A DNA stretch of 64,000 nucleotides from Mycobacterium sp. 1245111.1 (GCF_001673405.1 NZ_LZLV01000143.1:1-64000); one strand, 5' to 3'. Shown: positions 49,713-59,687, numbered from the stretch's first letter. Numbers and translations are program-made. The notes: generated from the sequence alone by a model not told the origin.

Positions 49713-50012
49713 TCAGCCTTTGAGCAGGTTGGCGTCGTCGACCGAAGCCGATTTGCGGGCACGGAAAATCGTCATGATGATGGCCAGCCCGACCACCACT
49801 TCGCAGGCGGCGACGACCATCGTGAAGAAGGCCACCATCTGGCCGTCGAGATGACCATGCAGCCGGGCGAACGTGACGAAGGCCAGATTGACCGCGTTCA
49901 GCATCAACTCGACACACATGAACATGACAATCGCGTTGCGCCGCAACAGAACACCGGCAGCGCCGATGGTGAACAGCAGCGCGGACAGATACAGGTAATT
50001 CATCGGGTTCAT
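49713..50012 (-). CDS. nuoK: NADH dehydrogenase I subunit K
   Basis: 99 residues from the ATG at 50012, which overlaps the nuoJ stop as ATGA; a second ATG at 50003 is possible. Three helices with the conserved Glu in FMCVELMLNAVNLAF (helix 2) and in VVAACEVVVGLAI (helix 3), both essential for proton movement in E. coli NuoK. Four bases separate it from nuoL. Small subunit of the membrane arm. Confidence 0.95.
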   Translation of the reverse strand: MNPMNYLYLSALLFTIGAAGVLLRRNAIVMFMCVELMLNAVNLAFVTFARLHGHLDGQMVAFFTMVVAACEVVVGLAIIMTIFRARKSASVDDANLLKG

Positions 50013-50815
50013 GACACACCCCCGGCCCCATTGGAGCCAGAACCGTTGGAACCGTGGATGGCTGGCATGTCCTTCTCCTTGACCGGCCGCGGTTCCAGGA
50101 CCGCGGGCACCGACAACCGGGAGGGTGATCCGTCGGGCAGTCGCGCGGGAGTGTCCACCGCGTTGTGCCGCGCGAAGACACCGGGGCCGGGCAGCGGGGT
50201 CGGGTGTCCGCCGGGCTGGAATCGCTCGATGGACATCTCGCGCTGGGTCTTGCGGCGCTCGAAGCGCTCGCGGTGGGCCAGGATCATCGCACCGATCGCC
50301 GCGGTGATCAGCAGCGCGCTGGTCAGTTCGAATGCCCACAAGTATTGGGAGAAGATCAGCGTCGCGAGTCCCTGGACGTTGCCTTCGGGAGCAATGTCAA
50401 TGGAGTTGCCGTTTGGCAGGAAGCGGTTGGTGGCGACGTTGCCGATGCCGGCGATCAGCACGATACCCAGGCCCAGTCCGGCCGCCACGGCGGCAATCCG
50501 TTGTCCGCGAAGGGTTTCCACCAACGATTCCGCCGAATCGACGCCGATCAGCATCAGCACGAAGAGGAACAGCATCATCACGGCGCCCGTGTAGACCACG
50601 ATCTGTACGACGCCGAGGAACAGCGCGTCCTGGATCATGTAGAACACCGCCAGTACGATCATCGTCATCGCCAGCGACATCGCGCAGTAGACCGCGTTGG
50701 CGGACATCACCACGCCCAGGGCGCCGACCAGCGCGAGGGCGGCGAGAATCCAGAACGTCACCGCCTCGCCGGTGGACGTGCGGGCGATGGCGTCAGCGGC
50801 CAGATGAGTGATCAC
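50009..50815 (-). CDS. nuoJ: NADH dehydrogenase I subunit J
   Basis: 268 residues from the GTG at 50815, which overlaps the nuoI stop by four bases (GTGA). Five helices; helix 3 has the conserved VVQIVVYTGAVMMLFLFVLML stretch that rotates in the complex I cycle. The C-terminal third is a soluble Pro/Gly-rich tail beyond the E. coli protein, common in mycobacteria. Longer starts would run into nuoI. Confidence 0.95.
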   Translation of the reverse strand: MITHLAADAIARTSTGEAVTFWILAALALVGALGVVMSANAVYCAMSLAMTMIVLAVFYMIQDALFLGVVQIVVYTGAVMMLFLFVLMLIGVDSAESLVETLRGQRIAAVAAGLGLGIVLIAGIGNVATNRFLPNGNSIDIAPEGNVQGLATLIFSQYLWAFELTSALLITAAIGAMILAHRERFERRKTQREMSIERFQPGGHPTPLPGPGVFARHNAVDTPARLPDGSPSRLSVPAVLEPRPVKEKDMPAIHGSNGSGSNGAGGVS

Positions 50816-51357
50816 TTGGAGACATCCGAAATCGGTAGGCGCCGAAGGCCGTTCGCGGTGATGTTGCCACGGTAGTAGTCGGCGTCGGTGGCGCCCTCGG
50901 CCCGGGGGTGCGGGGCCGGGGTCATGCCGTCCAGCAACGGCGCGAGCAGGTTCTGCTTTTCGTAGATCAAGTCGGCCCGGTTGTCGTCGGCCATCTCGTA
51001 CTCGTTCGTCATCGTCAGCGCGCGGGTCGGACAGGCCTCGACGCACAGCCCGCATCCGATGCAGCGCAGGTAGTTGATCTGGTAGACGCGGCCGTAGCGT
51101 TCACCCGGCGAATAGCGGGCTTCGTCGGTGTTGTCGGCGCCTTCGACGTAGATCGCGTCGGCGGGACACGACCATGCGCACAGTTCGCAGCCGATGCACT
51201 TCTCCAGCCCGTCGGCGTAGCGGTTGAGCTGGTGGCGGCCGTGATACCGCGGCTTGACCGGGCCGGGGTTTTCCGGATAGCTCTCGGTGATCGGGCGCTT
51301 GAACATCGCGCCGAACGTGACGCCGAAACCGGCGAGGGAACTGAGGAACTTAGCCAT
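50812..51357 (-). CDS. nuoI: NADH dehydrogenase I subunit I
   Basis: 181-residue iron-sulfur subunit of the connecting module. Two [4Fe-4S] motifs: CIGCELCAWSCP and CIGCGLCVEACP (clusters N6a and N6b), each with the fourth Cys present. N-terminal amphipathic segment AGFGVTFGAMFKRPITE contacts NuoH. ATG at 51357 lies eight bases inside the end of nuoH. Passes electrons to NuoB. Confidence 0.96.
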   Translation of the reverse strand: MAKFLSSLAGFGVTFGAMFKRPITESYPENPGPVKPRYHGRHQLNRYADGLEKCIGCELCAWSCPADAIYVEGADNTDEARYSPGERYGRVYQINYLRCIGCGLCVEACPTRALTMTNEYEMADDNRADLIYEKQNLLAPLLDGMTPAPHPRAEGATDADYYRGNITANGLRRLPISDVSK

Positions 51358-52609
51358 TGGCTGTCTCCTTGGTCGCCGGCGCCAGAGCTTTGCCGGGCAT
51401 CGGCGGCGTAGGGAACGCCGGTTCGAGGGCCGCGTATGCGGACCTCAGCTCCGACTCTGTGCGGCGACGCTTCCTGCGAAGCGTTCTGTTGCTGAACGGT
51501 CGTTGCAGCAGATACAGCAACACGGCTGTCACGACAAGGCTGGCGACGACCAGCACCGTCGTCCAGTGCGCATAACCCTGGTCGCGCAGCGTGCGGATAC
51601 CGGCGGCGATCAACGCCCAGACCAGCGACACAGGGATGAGGATCTTCCAGCCAAGGGCCATGAACTGGTCGTAGCGCAGTCGGGGGAGTACACCGCGCAG
51701 CCAGATGTAGATGAACAGGAACACCCACACCTTGGCGGTAAACCACAGCACCGGCCAGAAGCCACTATTGGCGCCGGCCCACACCATGGTCAGCGGCCAC
51801 GGTGCGTGCCAGCCGCCCAGGAACAACGTCGCGGCCAGCGCCGACACCGTGGTCATGTTGATGTACTCGGCAAGGAAGAACATCGCGAAGCTCAGCGACG
51901 AGTACTCGGTGTGGAAACCGGCCACCAGTTCGCCTTCGGCCTCGGGCAGGTCGAACGGGGCGCGGTTGGTTTCTCCGACCATCGACACCAGGTAGGTGCA
52001 GAACGACGGCAGCAGCAGGAAGATGTACCAAACCCGGTTCTGGGCCGTGACGATCTGCGAGGTGGACATCGTTCCGGCGTAAAGGAATACCGTCGCGAAC
52101 GACAGTCCCATCGCGACCTCGTAGGAGATCACCTGCGCGGTGGAGCGCACCCCTCCCAGCAGCGGGTAGGTCGAGCCCGAGGACCATCCGGCGAGCACGA
52201 TCCCGTACACCCCGATCGACGACAGGGCCAGGATGAACAGCACCGCCACCGGCAGATCGGTCACCTGCAGCGGGGTCCAGTGGCCGAACACCGAAACCTG
52301 CGGCCCGAATGGGATGAACGCAAACGCGGTGATCGCGGGGATCGTCGAGATGGCCGGCGCCAGAAGGAAAATGGGCTTTTCGACGCCGAATGGGATCAGC
52401 GGCTCCTTGAGCGCCAGCTTGATGCCGTCGGCCAGGCTTTGCAGGTAGCCGCGCGGGCCGACCCGGTTGGGTCCCCAACGCATCTGCATGCGGCCCAGGA
52501 TCTTGCGTTCGGCGAGGATCGCGACAAGCACCGTCAGGACCAGGAACACGAAGACCAGAAGCGCTTTGGCCAGGATCAGCCACCAGGTGTCGTGTCCGAA
52601 GCCGATCAC
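51350..52609 (-). CDS. nuoH: NADH dehydrogenase I subunit H
   Basis: 419 residues from the GTG at 52609 (MIGFGHDTWW), overlapping the nuoG stop as GTGA; frame starts before it belong to nuoG. Eight helices; the quinone-site loop with GPNRVGPRG, ADGIKLALKE and ETNRAPFDLPEAEGELVAGFHTEYSS is complete, with its conserved Glu and Arg residues. The C-terminal basic tail (RRKRRRTESE) goes beyond the E. coli protein. Site of rotenone-type inhibitor binding in the family. Confidence 0.96.
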   Translation of the reverse strand: MIGFGHDTWWLILAKALLVFVFLVLTVLVAILAERKILGRMQMRWGPNRVGPRGYLQSLADGIKLALKEPLIPFGVEKPIFLLAPAISTIPAITAFAFIPFGPQVSVFGHWTPLQVTDLPVAVLFILALSSIGVYGIVLAGWSSGSTYPLLGGVRSTAQVISYEVAMGLSFATVFLYAGTMSTSQIVTAQNRVWYIFLLLPSFCTYLVSMVGETNRAPFDLPEAEGELVAGFHTEYSSLSFAMFFLAEYINMTTVSALAATLFLGGWHAPWPLTMVWAGANSGFWPVLWFTAKVWVFLFIYIWLRGVLPRLRYDQFMALGWKILIPVSLVWALIAAGIRTLRDQGYAHWTTVLVVASLVVTAVLLYLLQRPFSNRTLRRKRRRTESELRSAYAALEPAFPTPPMPGKALAPATKETANG

Positions 52610-55005
52610 TTCGCCGCTCCAATCTTGACGACGGCGCCAAGCGTGACGCCCAGTTGCCGGTGCACCGCCGAGCCGGGTGAGTTCAGCGGTAGCCATGCCA
52701 CGTGGTCGGGCATCTCGGTGATCATCAGCGGCAGGGTGATTGAGCCGTGCGCGGTGCTGACACTGACGTTGTCGCCGTCGGCGGCCCCGAGCCCGCTCGC
52801 CGTCGCTGCCGACAACCGCACGACGGGGGTGCGGGCGGTACCGGCCAGATGCGGCTCGCCGTCCTGCAGCTGTCCGTCGTCGAGCAGCATCCGCCAGGCC
52901 GCCAGGATGGCCTCTCCGGCACCCGGCTTGGGGGCCGCGGCCGCCGCGACGCTCGGTGCCGCTGCAGGCGTGCCGTCCCAGGTGCCCAATCCGTTGAGTT
53001 CGGCCAAACCGGCTGCGACCGTGGGGAATCCGAGGTCGATGCCCAACTCGTCGGCCAGGGTGTCCAGCACGCGGCAATCCGGGGTCGCGGTCGGCGGCAG
53101 CGCATTCGAGAAGCTGCGCTGACGGCCTTCCCAGTTGACGTAGGTTCCGGCTTTCTCGGCGGCCGGCGCGATCGGGAAGACCACGTCGGCCCGCTCGGTG
53201 ACGGCGCTGTGCCGCAGTTCCAGGCTCACGATGAAGCCCGCGGCGTCCAGCGCGGCCAGCACCGCGTCGGGGTCGGCGAAGTCGTAGGGGTCGATGCCGC
53301 CGACCAACAGTGCGCCCAGGCTGCCGTCCTTGGCGGCGGCCAGGATGGCCTCCGCACTACGCCCTGCGGCCGATGGCAGTTCGGCGACGTTCCAGCCAGC
53401 GGCGACCTGCGATCGCGCGGTCTCGTCGCTCAGCGGCCGGCCGCCGGGCAGCAGGCCCGGCAGCGCGCCGGCCTCGATCGCGCCGCGCTCACCGGCGCGG
53501 CGAGGCACCCACGCCAGTCGCGCACCGGTGCTGTCGGCGAGCCGGGTCGCCGCGGATAACCCACCGGGCACGCTCGCGAGCCGTTCGCCGACGATGATCA
53601 CGGCGCCCGGTTTCGACAGCAGCCCGGCGAGTTCGCCGCCGGCCAGTGCGTCCAACGCGGCGGCCTCGTCGCCCGGTGCGGTCTCGATCAGCGTGCCGTC
53701 CATCTTCTGTAAACCGTTGCTCGCGAACGGCGCAATCGCGTGCACCGGCAGTCCGTGCTTGCGGGCCGCCTTGCGCAACCGCAGGTACACGATCGGCGAT
53801 TCTTCTTCGGGCTCGAAGCCGACGAGCAGCACCGCGGGCGCCGACTCCAGGTCGGAGTAGCTGGTGGTGAGCAGCTTGCCCGCGACCCGCGCCGCTAGGA
53901 ATTCCGTCTCCTCGTCCGAATGCGGACGGGCGCGGAAGTCGATGTCGTTGGTGCCCAACACAATTCGCGCGAACTTGGAGTACGCATAGGCGTCTTCGAC
54001 GGTCAACCGGCCGCCGGGCAGCACACCGGCGCCACCGGCCGCAGTGGTGAGCCCTTCGAGCGCCGCGGCGACCGCATGCGGCCATGAGGCGGGCTCCAGC
54101 GCGCCGTCGGCACCGCGGACCAGGGGAGTGGTGATCCGGTCGCCTTGGGTGGCGTAGGTAAACGCCCAGCGGCCCTTGTCGCAGTTCCACTCTTCGTTGA
54201 CCTCGGGCTCGTCGCCAGCGAGTCGGCGCAGCACCTTGCCGCGGCGGTGGTCGGTGCGCTGCGCGCATCCCGATGCGCAGTGCTCGCACACGCTGGGGCT
54301 GGAGACCAAGTCGAAGGGCCGGGCACGGAAACGGTAAGCGGTGCCGGTGAGCGCGCCGACCGGGCAGATCTGCACGGTGTTGCCGGAGAAATAAGATTCG
54401 AACGGCTCCTCGGCATAGATGCCGACCTGCTGCAGCGCGCCGCGTTCGAGCATTTCGATGAACGGGTCGCCGGCAATTTGGTCGGAGAACCGGGTGCAGC
54501 GCGCGCACAGAATGCAACGCTCGCGGTCCAGCAGCACCTGCGAGGAGATGTTGATCGGTTTGGTGAAGGTGCGCTTGACGTCCTCGAACCGAGAATCCGG
54601 GCGGCCGTTGGACATGGCCTGGTTCTGCAGCGGGCATTCGCCGCCCTTGTCGCACATCGGGCAGTCCAGCGGATGGTTGATCAGCAGCAGCTCCATCACG
54701 CCGTGCTGCGCCTTGTCGGCCACCTCGGAGCTGAACTGCGTGCGCACCACCATGTCGTCGGCGACCGGAATCGTGCACGACGCCATCGGCTTACGCTGTC
54801 CCTCGATTTCGACGATGCACTGGCGGCACGCGCCGACCGGGTCCAGCAGCGGGTGGTCGCAGAACCGGGGGATCTGCACACCGATCAGCTCGGCGGCCCT
54901 GATCACCAAAGTTCCCTTGGGAACACTGACTTCGGTGCCGTCGATGGTCAGCGTCACCAATTCAGGCTCGGTGACCTTTTCTCCGGTGTCAGCAGTTTGG
55001 GTCAC
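52606..55005 (-). CDS. nuoG: NADH dehydrogenase I subunit G
   Basis: 799-residue large iron-sulfur subunit of the NADH-oxidising arm. N-terminal [2Fe-2S] (CDHPLLDPVGACRQC, ending at SC), then His/Cys cluster N5 (DCPMCDKGGECPLQ), two [4Fe-4S] motifs (CILCARC, CPVGAL) and a CEHCASGC with a later NCDKGRW that fits the extra cluster N7. The rest is a molybdopterin-oxidoreductase fold that lacks a molybdenum cofactor. GTG at 55005 overlaps the nuoF stop. Complete and of usual length. Confidence 0.96.
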   Translation of the reverse strand: MTQTADTGEKVTEPELVTLTIDGTEVSVPKGTLVIRAAELIGVQIPRFCDHPLLDPVGACRQCIVEIEGQRKPMASCTIPVADDMVVRTQFSSEVADKAQHGVMELLLINHPLDCPMCDKGGECPLQNQAMSNGRPDSRFEDVKRTFTKPINISSQVLLDRERCILCARCTRFSDQIAGDPFIEMLERGALQQVGIYAEEPFESYFSGNTVQICPVGALTGTAYRFRARPFDLVSSPSVCEHCASGCAQRTDHRRGKVLRRLAGDEPEVNEEWNCDKGRWAFTYATQGDRITTPLVRGADGALEPASWPHAVAAALEGLTTAAGGAGVLPGGRLTVEDAYAYSKFARIVLGTNDIDFRARPHSDEETEFLAARVAGKLLTTSYSDLESAPAVLLVGFEPEEESPIVYLRLRKAARKHGLPVHAIAPFASNGLQKMDGTLIETAPGDEAAALDALAGGELAGLLSKPGAVIIVGERLASVPGGLSAATRLADSTGARLAWVPRRAGERGAIEAGALPGLLPGGRPLSDETARSQVAAGWNVAELPSAAGRSAEAILAAAKDGSLGALLVGGIDPYDFADPDAVLAALDAAGFIVSLELRHSAVTERADVVFPIAPAAEKAGTYVNWEGRQRSFSNALPPTATPDCRVLDTLADELGIDLGFPTVAAGLAELNGLGTWDGTPAAAPSVAAAAAPKPGAGEAILAAWRMLLDDGQLQDGEPHLAGTARTPVVRLSAATASGLGAADGDNVSVSTAHGSITLPLMITEMPDHVAWLPLNSPGSAVHRQLGVTLGAVVKIGAAK

Positions 55006-56327
55006 GCTTTCACTCCGTCTGCCTCGAGCATGGACAGCTTGGGGTCGAACGGACAGCCGCCGCCCTCGATGTGTGCGACGTATTCGTCGCGGAAGAATTT
55101 GATCGACGATGCGACCGGGCTCGCCGCACCATCACCCAAGGCGCAGAACGACTTTCCGAGAATCGCATCGGCGATGTCCTCGAGCTTGTCGAGGTCTGCG
55201 GGGGTGCCTTGACCGTTTTCCAGACGGTGGTAGATCTGGCCCAACCAGAACGTGCCCTCGCGGCACGGCGTGCACTTGCCACACGACTCGTGCTTGTAGA
55301 AGTCGGTCCAGCGGCTGACCGCACGTACCACGCAGGTGGTCTCGTCGAAGATCTCGAGCGCCTTGGTGCCCAGCATCGACCCGACCGATCCGACGCCCTC
55401 GTAATCCAGTGGCACGTCGAGGTGTTCGTCGGTGAGCAGCGGTGTCGACGATCCGCCGGGCGTCCAGAACTTCAGTTTGTGTCCGGCCCGCACGCCGCCG
55501 GCGTAGTCGAGCAGCTCACGCAGTGTGATGCCGAGCGGCGCCTCGTACTGACCGGGTTTGGTGACATGGCCCGACAGCGAATACAGCGTGTAGCCAGGCG
55601 ATTTCTCACTGCCCATGGAGCGGAACCAGTCCACACCGTTGAGTACGATCGACGGGACGCTGGCGATGGTCTCGACGTTGTTGATCACCGTCGGGCACCC
55701 GTACAGGCCGGCGACCGCGGGGAACGGCGGACGCAGACGCGGCTGGCCGCGACGGCCTTCCAGCGAGTCCAGCAGCGCGGTTTCCTCGCCGCAGATGTAG
55801 GCACCGGCACCGGCATGGACCACCAGTTCCAGGTCGTAGCCCGACCCGGCGATGTTATGGCCCAGGTAGCCGTTGGCGTACGCCTCGGCGACGGCGTTCT
55901 GCAGGCGCCGGAGCACGGGCAGCACCTCACCGCGGACGTAGATGAAGGCGTGACTTGCCCGGATCGCGTAGGACGCGATGATGACGCCCTCGACGAGTAC
56001 GTGCGGGGTGGCCAGCATCAGCGGGATGTCTTTGCACGTACCGGGTTCCGACTCGTCGGCGTTGACCACCAGGTAGTGCGGTTTGGCGGCGGCGCCGCTG
56101 TCGCCCTGCGGGATGAATGACCACTTGGTCCCGGTCGAGAAGCCTGCTCCGCCGCGACCACGCAGCCCGGAGTCCTTGACGGCCGAGATGACGGCGTCGG
56201 GCTCCATTTTCAAGGCCTTGTCCAGCGCCTTGTAGCCGTCGTTGCGCCGATAGGTTTCCAGCGTCCACGATTCGGGGTCGTCCCAGAATCGGCTCAGCAC
56301 CGGCGCCAGCGGTGTCGATGACCCCAT
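55002..56327 (-). CDS. nuoF: NADH dehydrogenase I subunit F
   Basis: 441 residues from the ATG at 56327, which shares one base with the nuoE stop (TAATG). NADH entry subunit: FMN/NADH motif GRGGAGFSTGTKW and VNADESEPGTCKD, plus the [4Fe-4S] N3 ligands in ESCGKCTPCREG with a later Cys (SFCALGDG). Receives hydride from NADH and passes electrons to NuoG. A frame starting at 56618 is open but belongs to nuoE. Confidence 0.96.
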   Translation of the reverse strand: MGSSTPLAPVLSRFWDDPESWTLETYRRNDGYKALDKALKMEPDAVISAVKDSGLRGRGGAGFSTGTKWSFIPQGDSGAAAKPHYLVVNADESEPGTCKDIPLMLATPHVLVEGVIIASYAIRASHAFIYVRGEVLPVLRRLQNAVAEAYANGYLGHNIAGSGYDLELVVHAGAGAYICGEETALLDSLEGRRGQPRLRPPFPAVAGLYGCPTVINNVETIASVPSIVLNGVDWFRSMGSEKSPGYTLYSLSGHVTKPGQYEAPLGITLRELLDYAGGVRAGHKLKFWTPGGSSTPLLTDEHLDVPLDYEGVGSVGSMLGTKALEIFDETTCVVRAVSRWTDFYKHESCGKCTPCREGTFWLGQIYHRLENGQGTPADLDKLEDIADAILGKSFCALGDGAASPVASSIKFFRDEYVAHIEGGGCPFDPKLSMLEADGVKA

Positions 56328-57097
56328 TACGTGGCCTCCCCTGCGGGCGGTGCGGTCATGTTGTGCTCCTTGGCCACCTGAAGGCCGGCCAGCGTCGCCG
56401 CGCCGGCACCACCCTGGCCCTCGTCGGGCCGCGGATCGGGGAAGCCGGCCAGGATCCGCTCGGCTTCCTTGAACGTGCACAGGTTTCCGCGGGTGGGGGC
56501 CGGGGGATTGCCAGAACGCAGACCGTCGACCAGCGTGCGCGCCGATTCGACGGTCTGGTTGTCGTAGAACTCCCAGTTGACCATCACCACTGGCGCGAAG
56601 TCGCACGCGGCGTTGCACTCGATGTGCTGCAGGGTGACCGATCCGTCGTCGGTGGTCTCGTCATTGCCGATGCCGAGATGGTCTTTGAGCGCGTCGAAAA
56701 TCGCGTCGCCGCCCATCACCGCGCACAGCGTGTTCGTACACACGCCGACCAGGTACTCGCCGGTGGGTCCGCGCCTGTACATGGTGTAAAAGCTTGCAAC
56801 AGCGGCGACTTCGGCTCCGGTCAATCCGAGCTGTGCGCTGCAGAACTCCACGCCGGCCGGTGTCACGTAGCCGTCTTGCGCCTGGACCAGGTGCAGCAGT
56901 GGCAGCAGCGCCGAGCGCGGGCTCGGGTAGCGGCTGATGATCTCCTTGGCGTCGACCTCGAGTCGCGCCTGCACGTCGGCCGGATACGACTTGGGTGCGC
57001 CGTCGGTGACGAACTGGCCGGGCTCCTCCGGGGGCGGCCCAAGCCGGAGGAACACCCGCTCGCCGTTGCTGGCGCCGGGATTTAATGCTTCAGTCAT
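56327..57097 (-). CDS. nuoE: NADH dehydrogenase I subunit E
   Basis: 256 residues from the ATG at 57097, overlapping the nuoD stop as ATGA. Thioredoxin-like fold with the [2Fe-2S] N1a ligands in GVCTNTLC and HIECNAACDFAP. N-terminal 50 residues and C-terminal 60 residues extend beyond E. coli NuoE, as in mycobacteria. Part of the NADH dehydrogenase module with NuoF and NuoG. Confidence 0.96.
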   Translation of the reverse strand: MTEALNPGASNGERVFLRLGPPPEEPGQFVTDGAPKSYPADVQARLEVDAKEIISRYPSPRSALLPLLHLVQAQDGYVTPAGVEFCSAQLGLTGAEVAAVASFYTMYRRGPTGEYLVGVCTNTLCAVMGGDAIFDALKDHLGIGNDETTDDGSVTLQHIECNAACDFAPVVMVNWEFYDNQTVESARTLVDGLRSGNPPAPTRGNLCTFKEAERILAGFPDPRPDEGQGGAGAATLAGLQVAKEHNMTAPPAGEAT

Positions 57098-58389
57098 CGG
57101 TCCACCCCGCCCATCACCGGATCGATGCTGGCCACCGCGGTGATGACGTCGGCGACCATCCCGCCCTCGCACATCGCGCCGACGGCTTGCAGGTTCGTGA
57201 ACGAGGGGTCGCGGTAGTGCACGCGGTAGGGGCGGGTGCCGCCGTCGCTGACCATGTGCACACCCAGCTCGCCGCGCGGCGATTCGATCGCGACGTAGAC
57301 CTGTCCGGCCGGAACGCGGATGCCCTCGGTGACCAGCTTGAAGTGGTGGATCAGCGCCTCCATCGAGCCGGTCATGATCTTCTCGATGTGCTCCGGCGCG
57401 TTACCGAGGCCATCCGGGCCCACCTTCAGGTCGGCGGGCCAGGCGATCTTGCGGTCCTCGATCATGGTCGGCCCGGGCTTCAGCTTGTCGAGGCACTGCT
57501 CGACGATCTTGACCGACTCCCACATTTCCTTGACGCGAATGATGTAGCGGCCGTAGGAATCACAGCCGTCGTCGGTGATCACGTCGAATTCGTAGTTCTC
57601 GTATCCGCAGTAGGGCTCGGCCTTGCGGAGGTCGTGCGGCAACCCCGTGCTGCGCAGGATCGGCCCAGTGATGCCCAGTGCCATGCAGCCGGTGAGGTCC
57701 AGGTAGCCGACGTCCTTGGTGCGGGCCTTCCATATCGCGCTCTCATTGAGCAGATCGCCCATCTCGCGCAGTGCGACCTTCAAATCCTTGAGGGCATTGG
57801 CGATTTCGGTCTTCGCATCGGGCGGCAGGTCCTGCGAGACCCCGCCGGGACGGATGTAGCCGCTGTTCATCCGGAGGCCGGTGATGTATTCGAACAGCGT
57901 GAGGCAGATCTCGCGGCCCTTGAAGCCGGTGAACATCGGTGTCATCGCGCCCAACTCCATGCCGCCGGTCGCCAAAGCGACCAGATGCGAGGAGATTCGG
58001 TTGAGCTCCATCATCATCACCCGGATGACGTTGACCCGCTCGGGGATCTCGTCGGTGATGCCCAGCAGCTTCTCCACGCCGAGGCAGAATGCGGTTTCGT
58101 TGAAAAACGGTGACAGGTAGTCCATTCGGGTCACGAAGGTGACGCCCTGCGTCCAGTATCGGTATTCGAGGTTCTTCTCGATTCCGGTGTGCAGGTAGCC
58201 GATTCCGCATCGGGCGTCGGTGACGGTCTCGCCCTCGATCTCGAGGATCAGTCGCAGCACGCCATGCGTGGACGGGTGCTGTGGACCCATGTTGACGACG
58301 ATCCGCTCGCCGGGTTCGCCCTTGCGGCGGGCTTCCTCGACAATCTTGTCCCAGTCCTGCCCGCCGAGGGTTACGAGTGTTTCGGTCAT
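57094..58389 (-). CDS. nuoD: NADH dehydrogenase I subunit D
   Basis: 431-residue quinone-binding subunit. Conserved GPQHPSTHGVLRL with the quinone-site His, FVTRMDYLSPFFNE, and the terminal GMVADVITAVASIDPVMGGVDR. Separate from NuoC, unlike the fused E. coli NuoCD. ATG at 58389 shares one base with the nuoC stop (TGATG). Confidence 0.96.
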   Translation of the reverse strand: MTETLVTLGGQDWDKIVEEARRKGEPGERIVVNMGPQHPSTHGVLRLILEIEGETVTDARCGIGYLHTGIEKNLEYRYWTQGVTFVTRMDYLSPFFNETAFCLGVEKLLGITDEIPERVNVIRVMMMELNRISSHLVALATGGMELGAMTPMFTGFKGREICLTLFEYITGLRMNSGYIRPGGVSQDLPPDAKTEIANALKDLKVALREMGDLLNESAIWKARTKDVGYLDLTGCMALGITGPILRSTGLPHDLRKAEPYCGYENYEFDVITDDGCDSYGRYIIRVKEMWESVKIVEQCLDKLKPGPTMIEDRKIAWPADLKVGPDGLGNAPEHIEKIMTGSMEALIHHFKLVTEGIRVPAGQVYVAIESPRGELGVHMVSDGGTRPYRVHYRDPSFTNLQAVGAMCEGGMVADVITAVASIDPVMGGVDR

Positions 58390-59129
58390 CAGTTGTAGGA
58401 CCTCCGCTGATCGGGCGGGGGAATCTTCGCTCCCTTGTATTCCACTGGGACACCGCCGAGCGGGTAGTCCTTGCGCTGGGGATGTCCCTCCCAGTCGTCG
58501 GGCATCTCGATACGGGTCAGCGACGGGTGGCCGTCAAAGATGATGCCGAAGAAGTCGTAGGTCTCGCGCTCATGCCAGTCGTTGGTCGGGTAGATCCCGA
58601 ACAGCGACGGGATGTGCGGATCACCATCGGGCGCAGCCACTTCCAGGCGGACGCGGCGGTTGTGGGTGATCGAGTTCAGCGGGTACACCGCGTGCAACTC
58701 GCGGCCGGTTTCGTCCGGGTAGTGCACGCCGCTGACACCCAGGCACAGCTCGAAGCGCAACCCCGGGTCGTCACGCAGCCGGCGTGCGACCTGTGGCAGC
58801 AACTCGCGGCGCACATGCAGCGTCAGCTCGTTGCGGTACACGACGACTTTCTCGATCGCGTCGGCGAATTCGACGTCGTCGTCGGTCTTCAGCGCCTCGG
58901 TCAGCCGGTCGACGACTTCGTCGAAATAGAAGCCGTAGGGGCGGGGGCTGCCCTCGTCGATGGTGACCTGGCGAACCAGTCGCCCGTAGCCGGAGGTGTC
59001 ACCACTGCCGCGGACGCCGAACATGCCGCGGCGCACAGCGATCCGGTCGGCATCCGACGGGCTGGTGCCGACGGGAGGCCCGCCGACCTCGCTGGCCGCG
59101 CGAGCGGGGTCGTGTTCCGGTGAGCTCAT
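58389..59129 (-). CDS. nuoC: NADH dehydrogenase I subunit C
   Basis: 246 residues. The Complex1_30kDa domain is at about 90-225 (VYPLNSITHNRRVRLEVA, HERETYDFFGIIFDGHPSLTRI, WEGHPQRKDYPLGGVPVEY). The first 60 residues are an extension usual in actinobacteria. ATG at 59129 overlaps the nuoB stop by ATGA. Helps to hold NuoD and NuoB. Confidence 0.96.
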   Translation of the reverse strand: MSSPEHDPARAASEVGGPPVGTSPSDADRIAVRRGMFGVRGSGDTSGYGRLVRQVTIDEGSPRPYGFYFDEVVDRLTEALKTDDDVEFADAIEKVVVYRNELTLHVRRELLPQVARRLRDDPGLRFELCLGVSGVHYPDETGRELHAVYPLNSITHNRRVRLEVAAPDGDPHIPSLFGIYPTNDWHERETYDFFGIIFDGHPSLTRIEMPDDWEGHPQRKDYPLGGVPVEYKGAKIPPPDQRRSYN

Positions 59130-59680
59130 CGCAGCAGCCCCAGATGCTCGATCGTCGGCCGCGCGGCGAGGGCCGCCTGCTCGGCCTCGGCGATGGCCTG
59201 CTCGCGGTTGACGCCGAGCGGCATCTCCTGGATCTTGTCGTGCAACTTGAGGATTGCGTACAGCAGCATCTCGGGGCGCGGCGGGCAGCCGGGCAGGTAA
59301 ATGTCAACCGGCACAACGTGGTCGACGCCCTGCACGATCGCGTAGTTGTTGAACATGCCGCCGGACGAGGCGCACACACCCATCGAGAGCACCCACTTGG
59401 GCTCGGCCATCTGGTCGTAGATCTGACGCAGCACCGGTGCCATCTTCTGGCTGACGCGGCCGGCGACGATCATCAGGTCGGCCTGACGCGGTGTTGCCGA
59501 AAACCGCTCCATGCCAAACCGGGCGATGTCGAAACGTGGGCCCGCGGTGGCCATCATCTCGATCGCGCAGCAAGCCAGGCCGAACGTGGCCGGCCACAGC
59601 GAGCTCTTGCGAAAATATCCGGCCAGTTGCTCGACGGTGGTCAGCAAGAAGCCGCTGGGGAGTTTTTCTTCGATGCCCAC
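59126..59680 (-). CDS. nuoB: NADH dehydrogenase I subunit B
   Basis: 184-residue carrier of the last iron-sulfur cluster N2: CCAIEMM, GVCASSGG and PGCPPRPE hold the four Cys ligands. The GTG start at 59680 follows the nuoA stop by seven bases. Passes electrons to quinone near NuoD and NuoH. Confidence 0.96.
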   Translation of the reverse strand: MGIEEKLPSGFLLTTVEQLAGYFRKSSLWPATFGLACCAIEMMATAGPRFDIARFGMERFSATPRQADLMIVAGRVSQKMAPVLRQIYDQMAEPKWVLSMGVCASSGGMFNNYAIVQGVDHVVPVDIYLPGCPPRPEMLLYAILKLHDKIQEMPLGVNREQAIAEAEQAALAARPTIEHLGLLR

Positions 59681-59687
59681 GATTACC

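Noticed and set aside
51287..53122. 611-residue plus-strand open frame opposite nuoH and nuoG
   Set aside because: Antisense shadow; no start signal and no recognisable fold.
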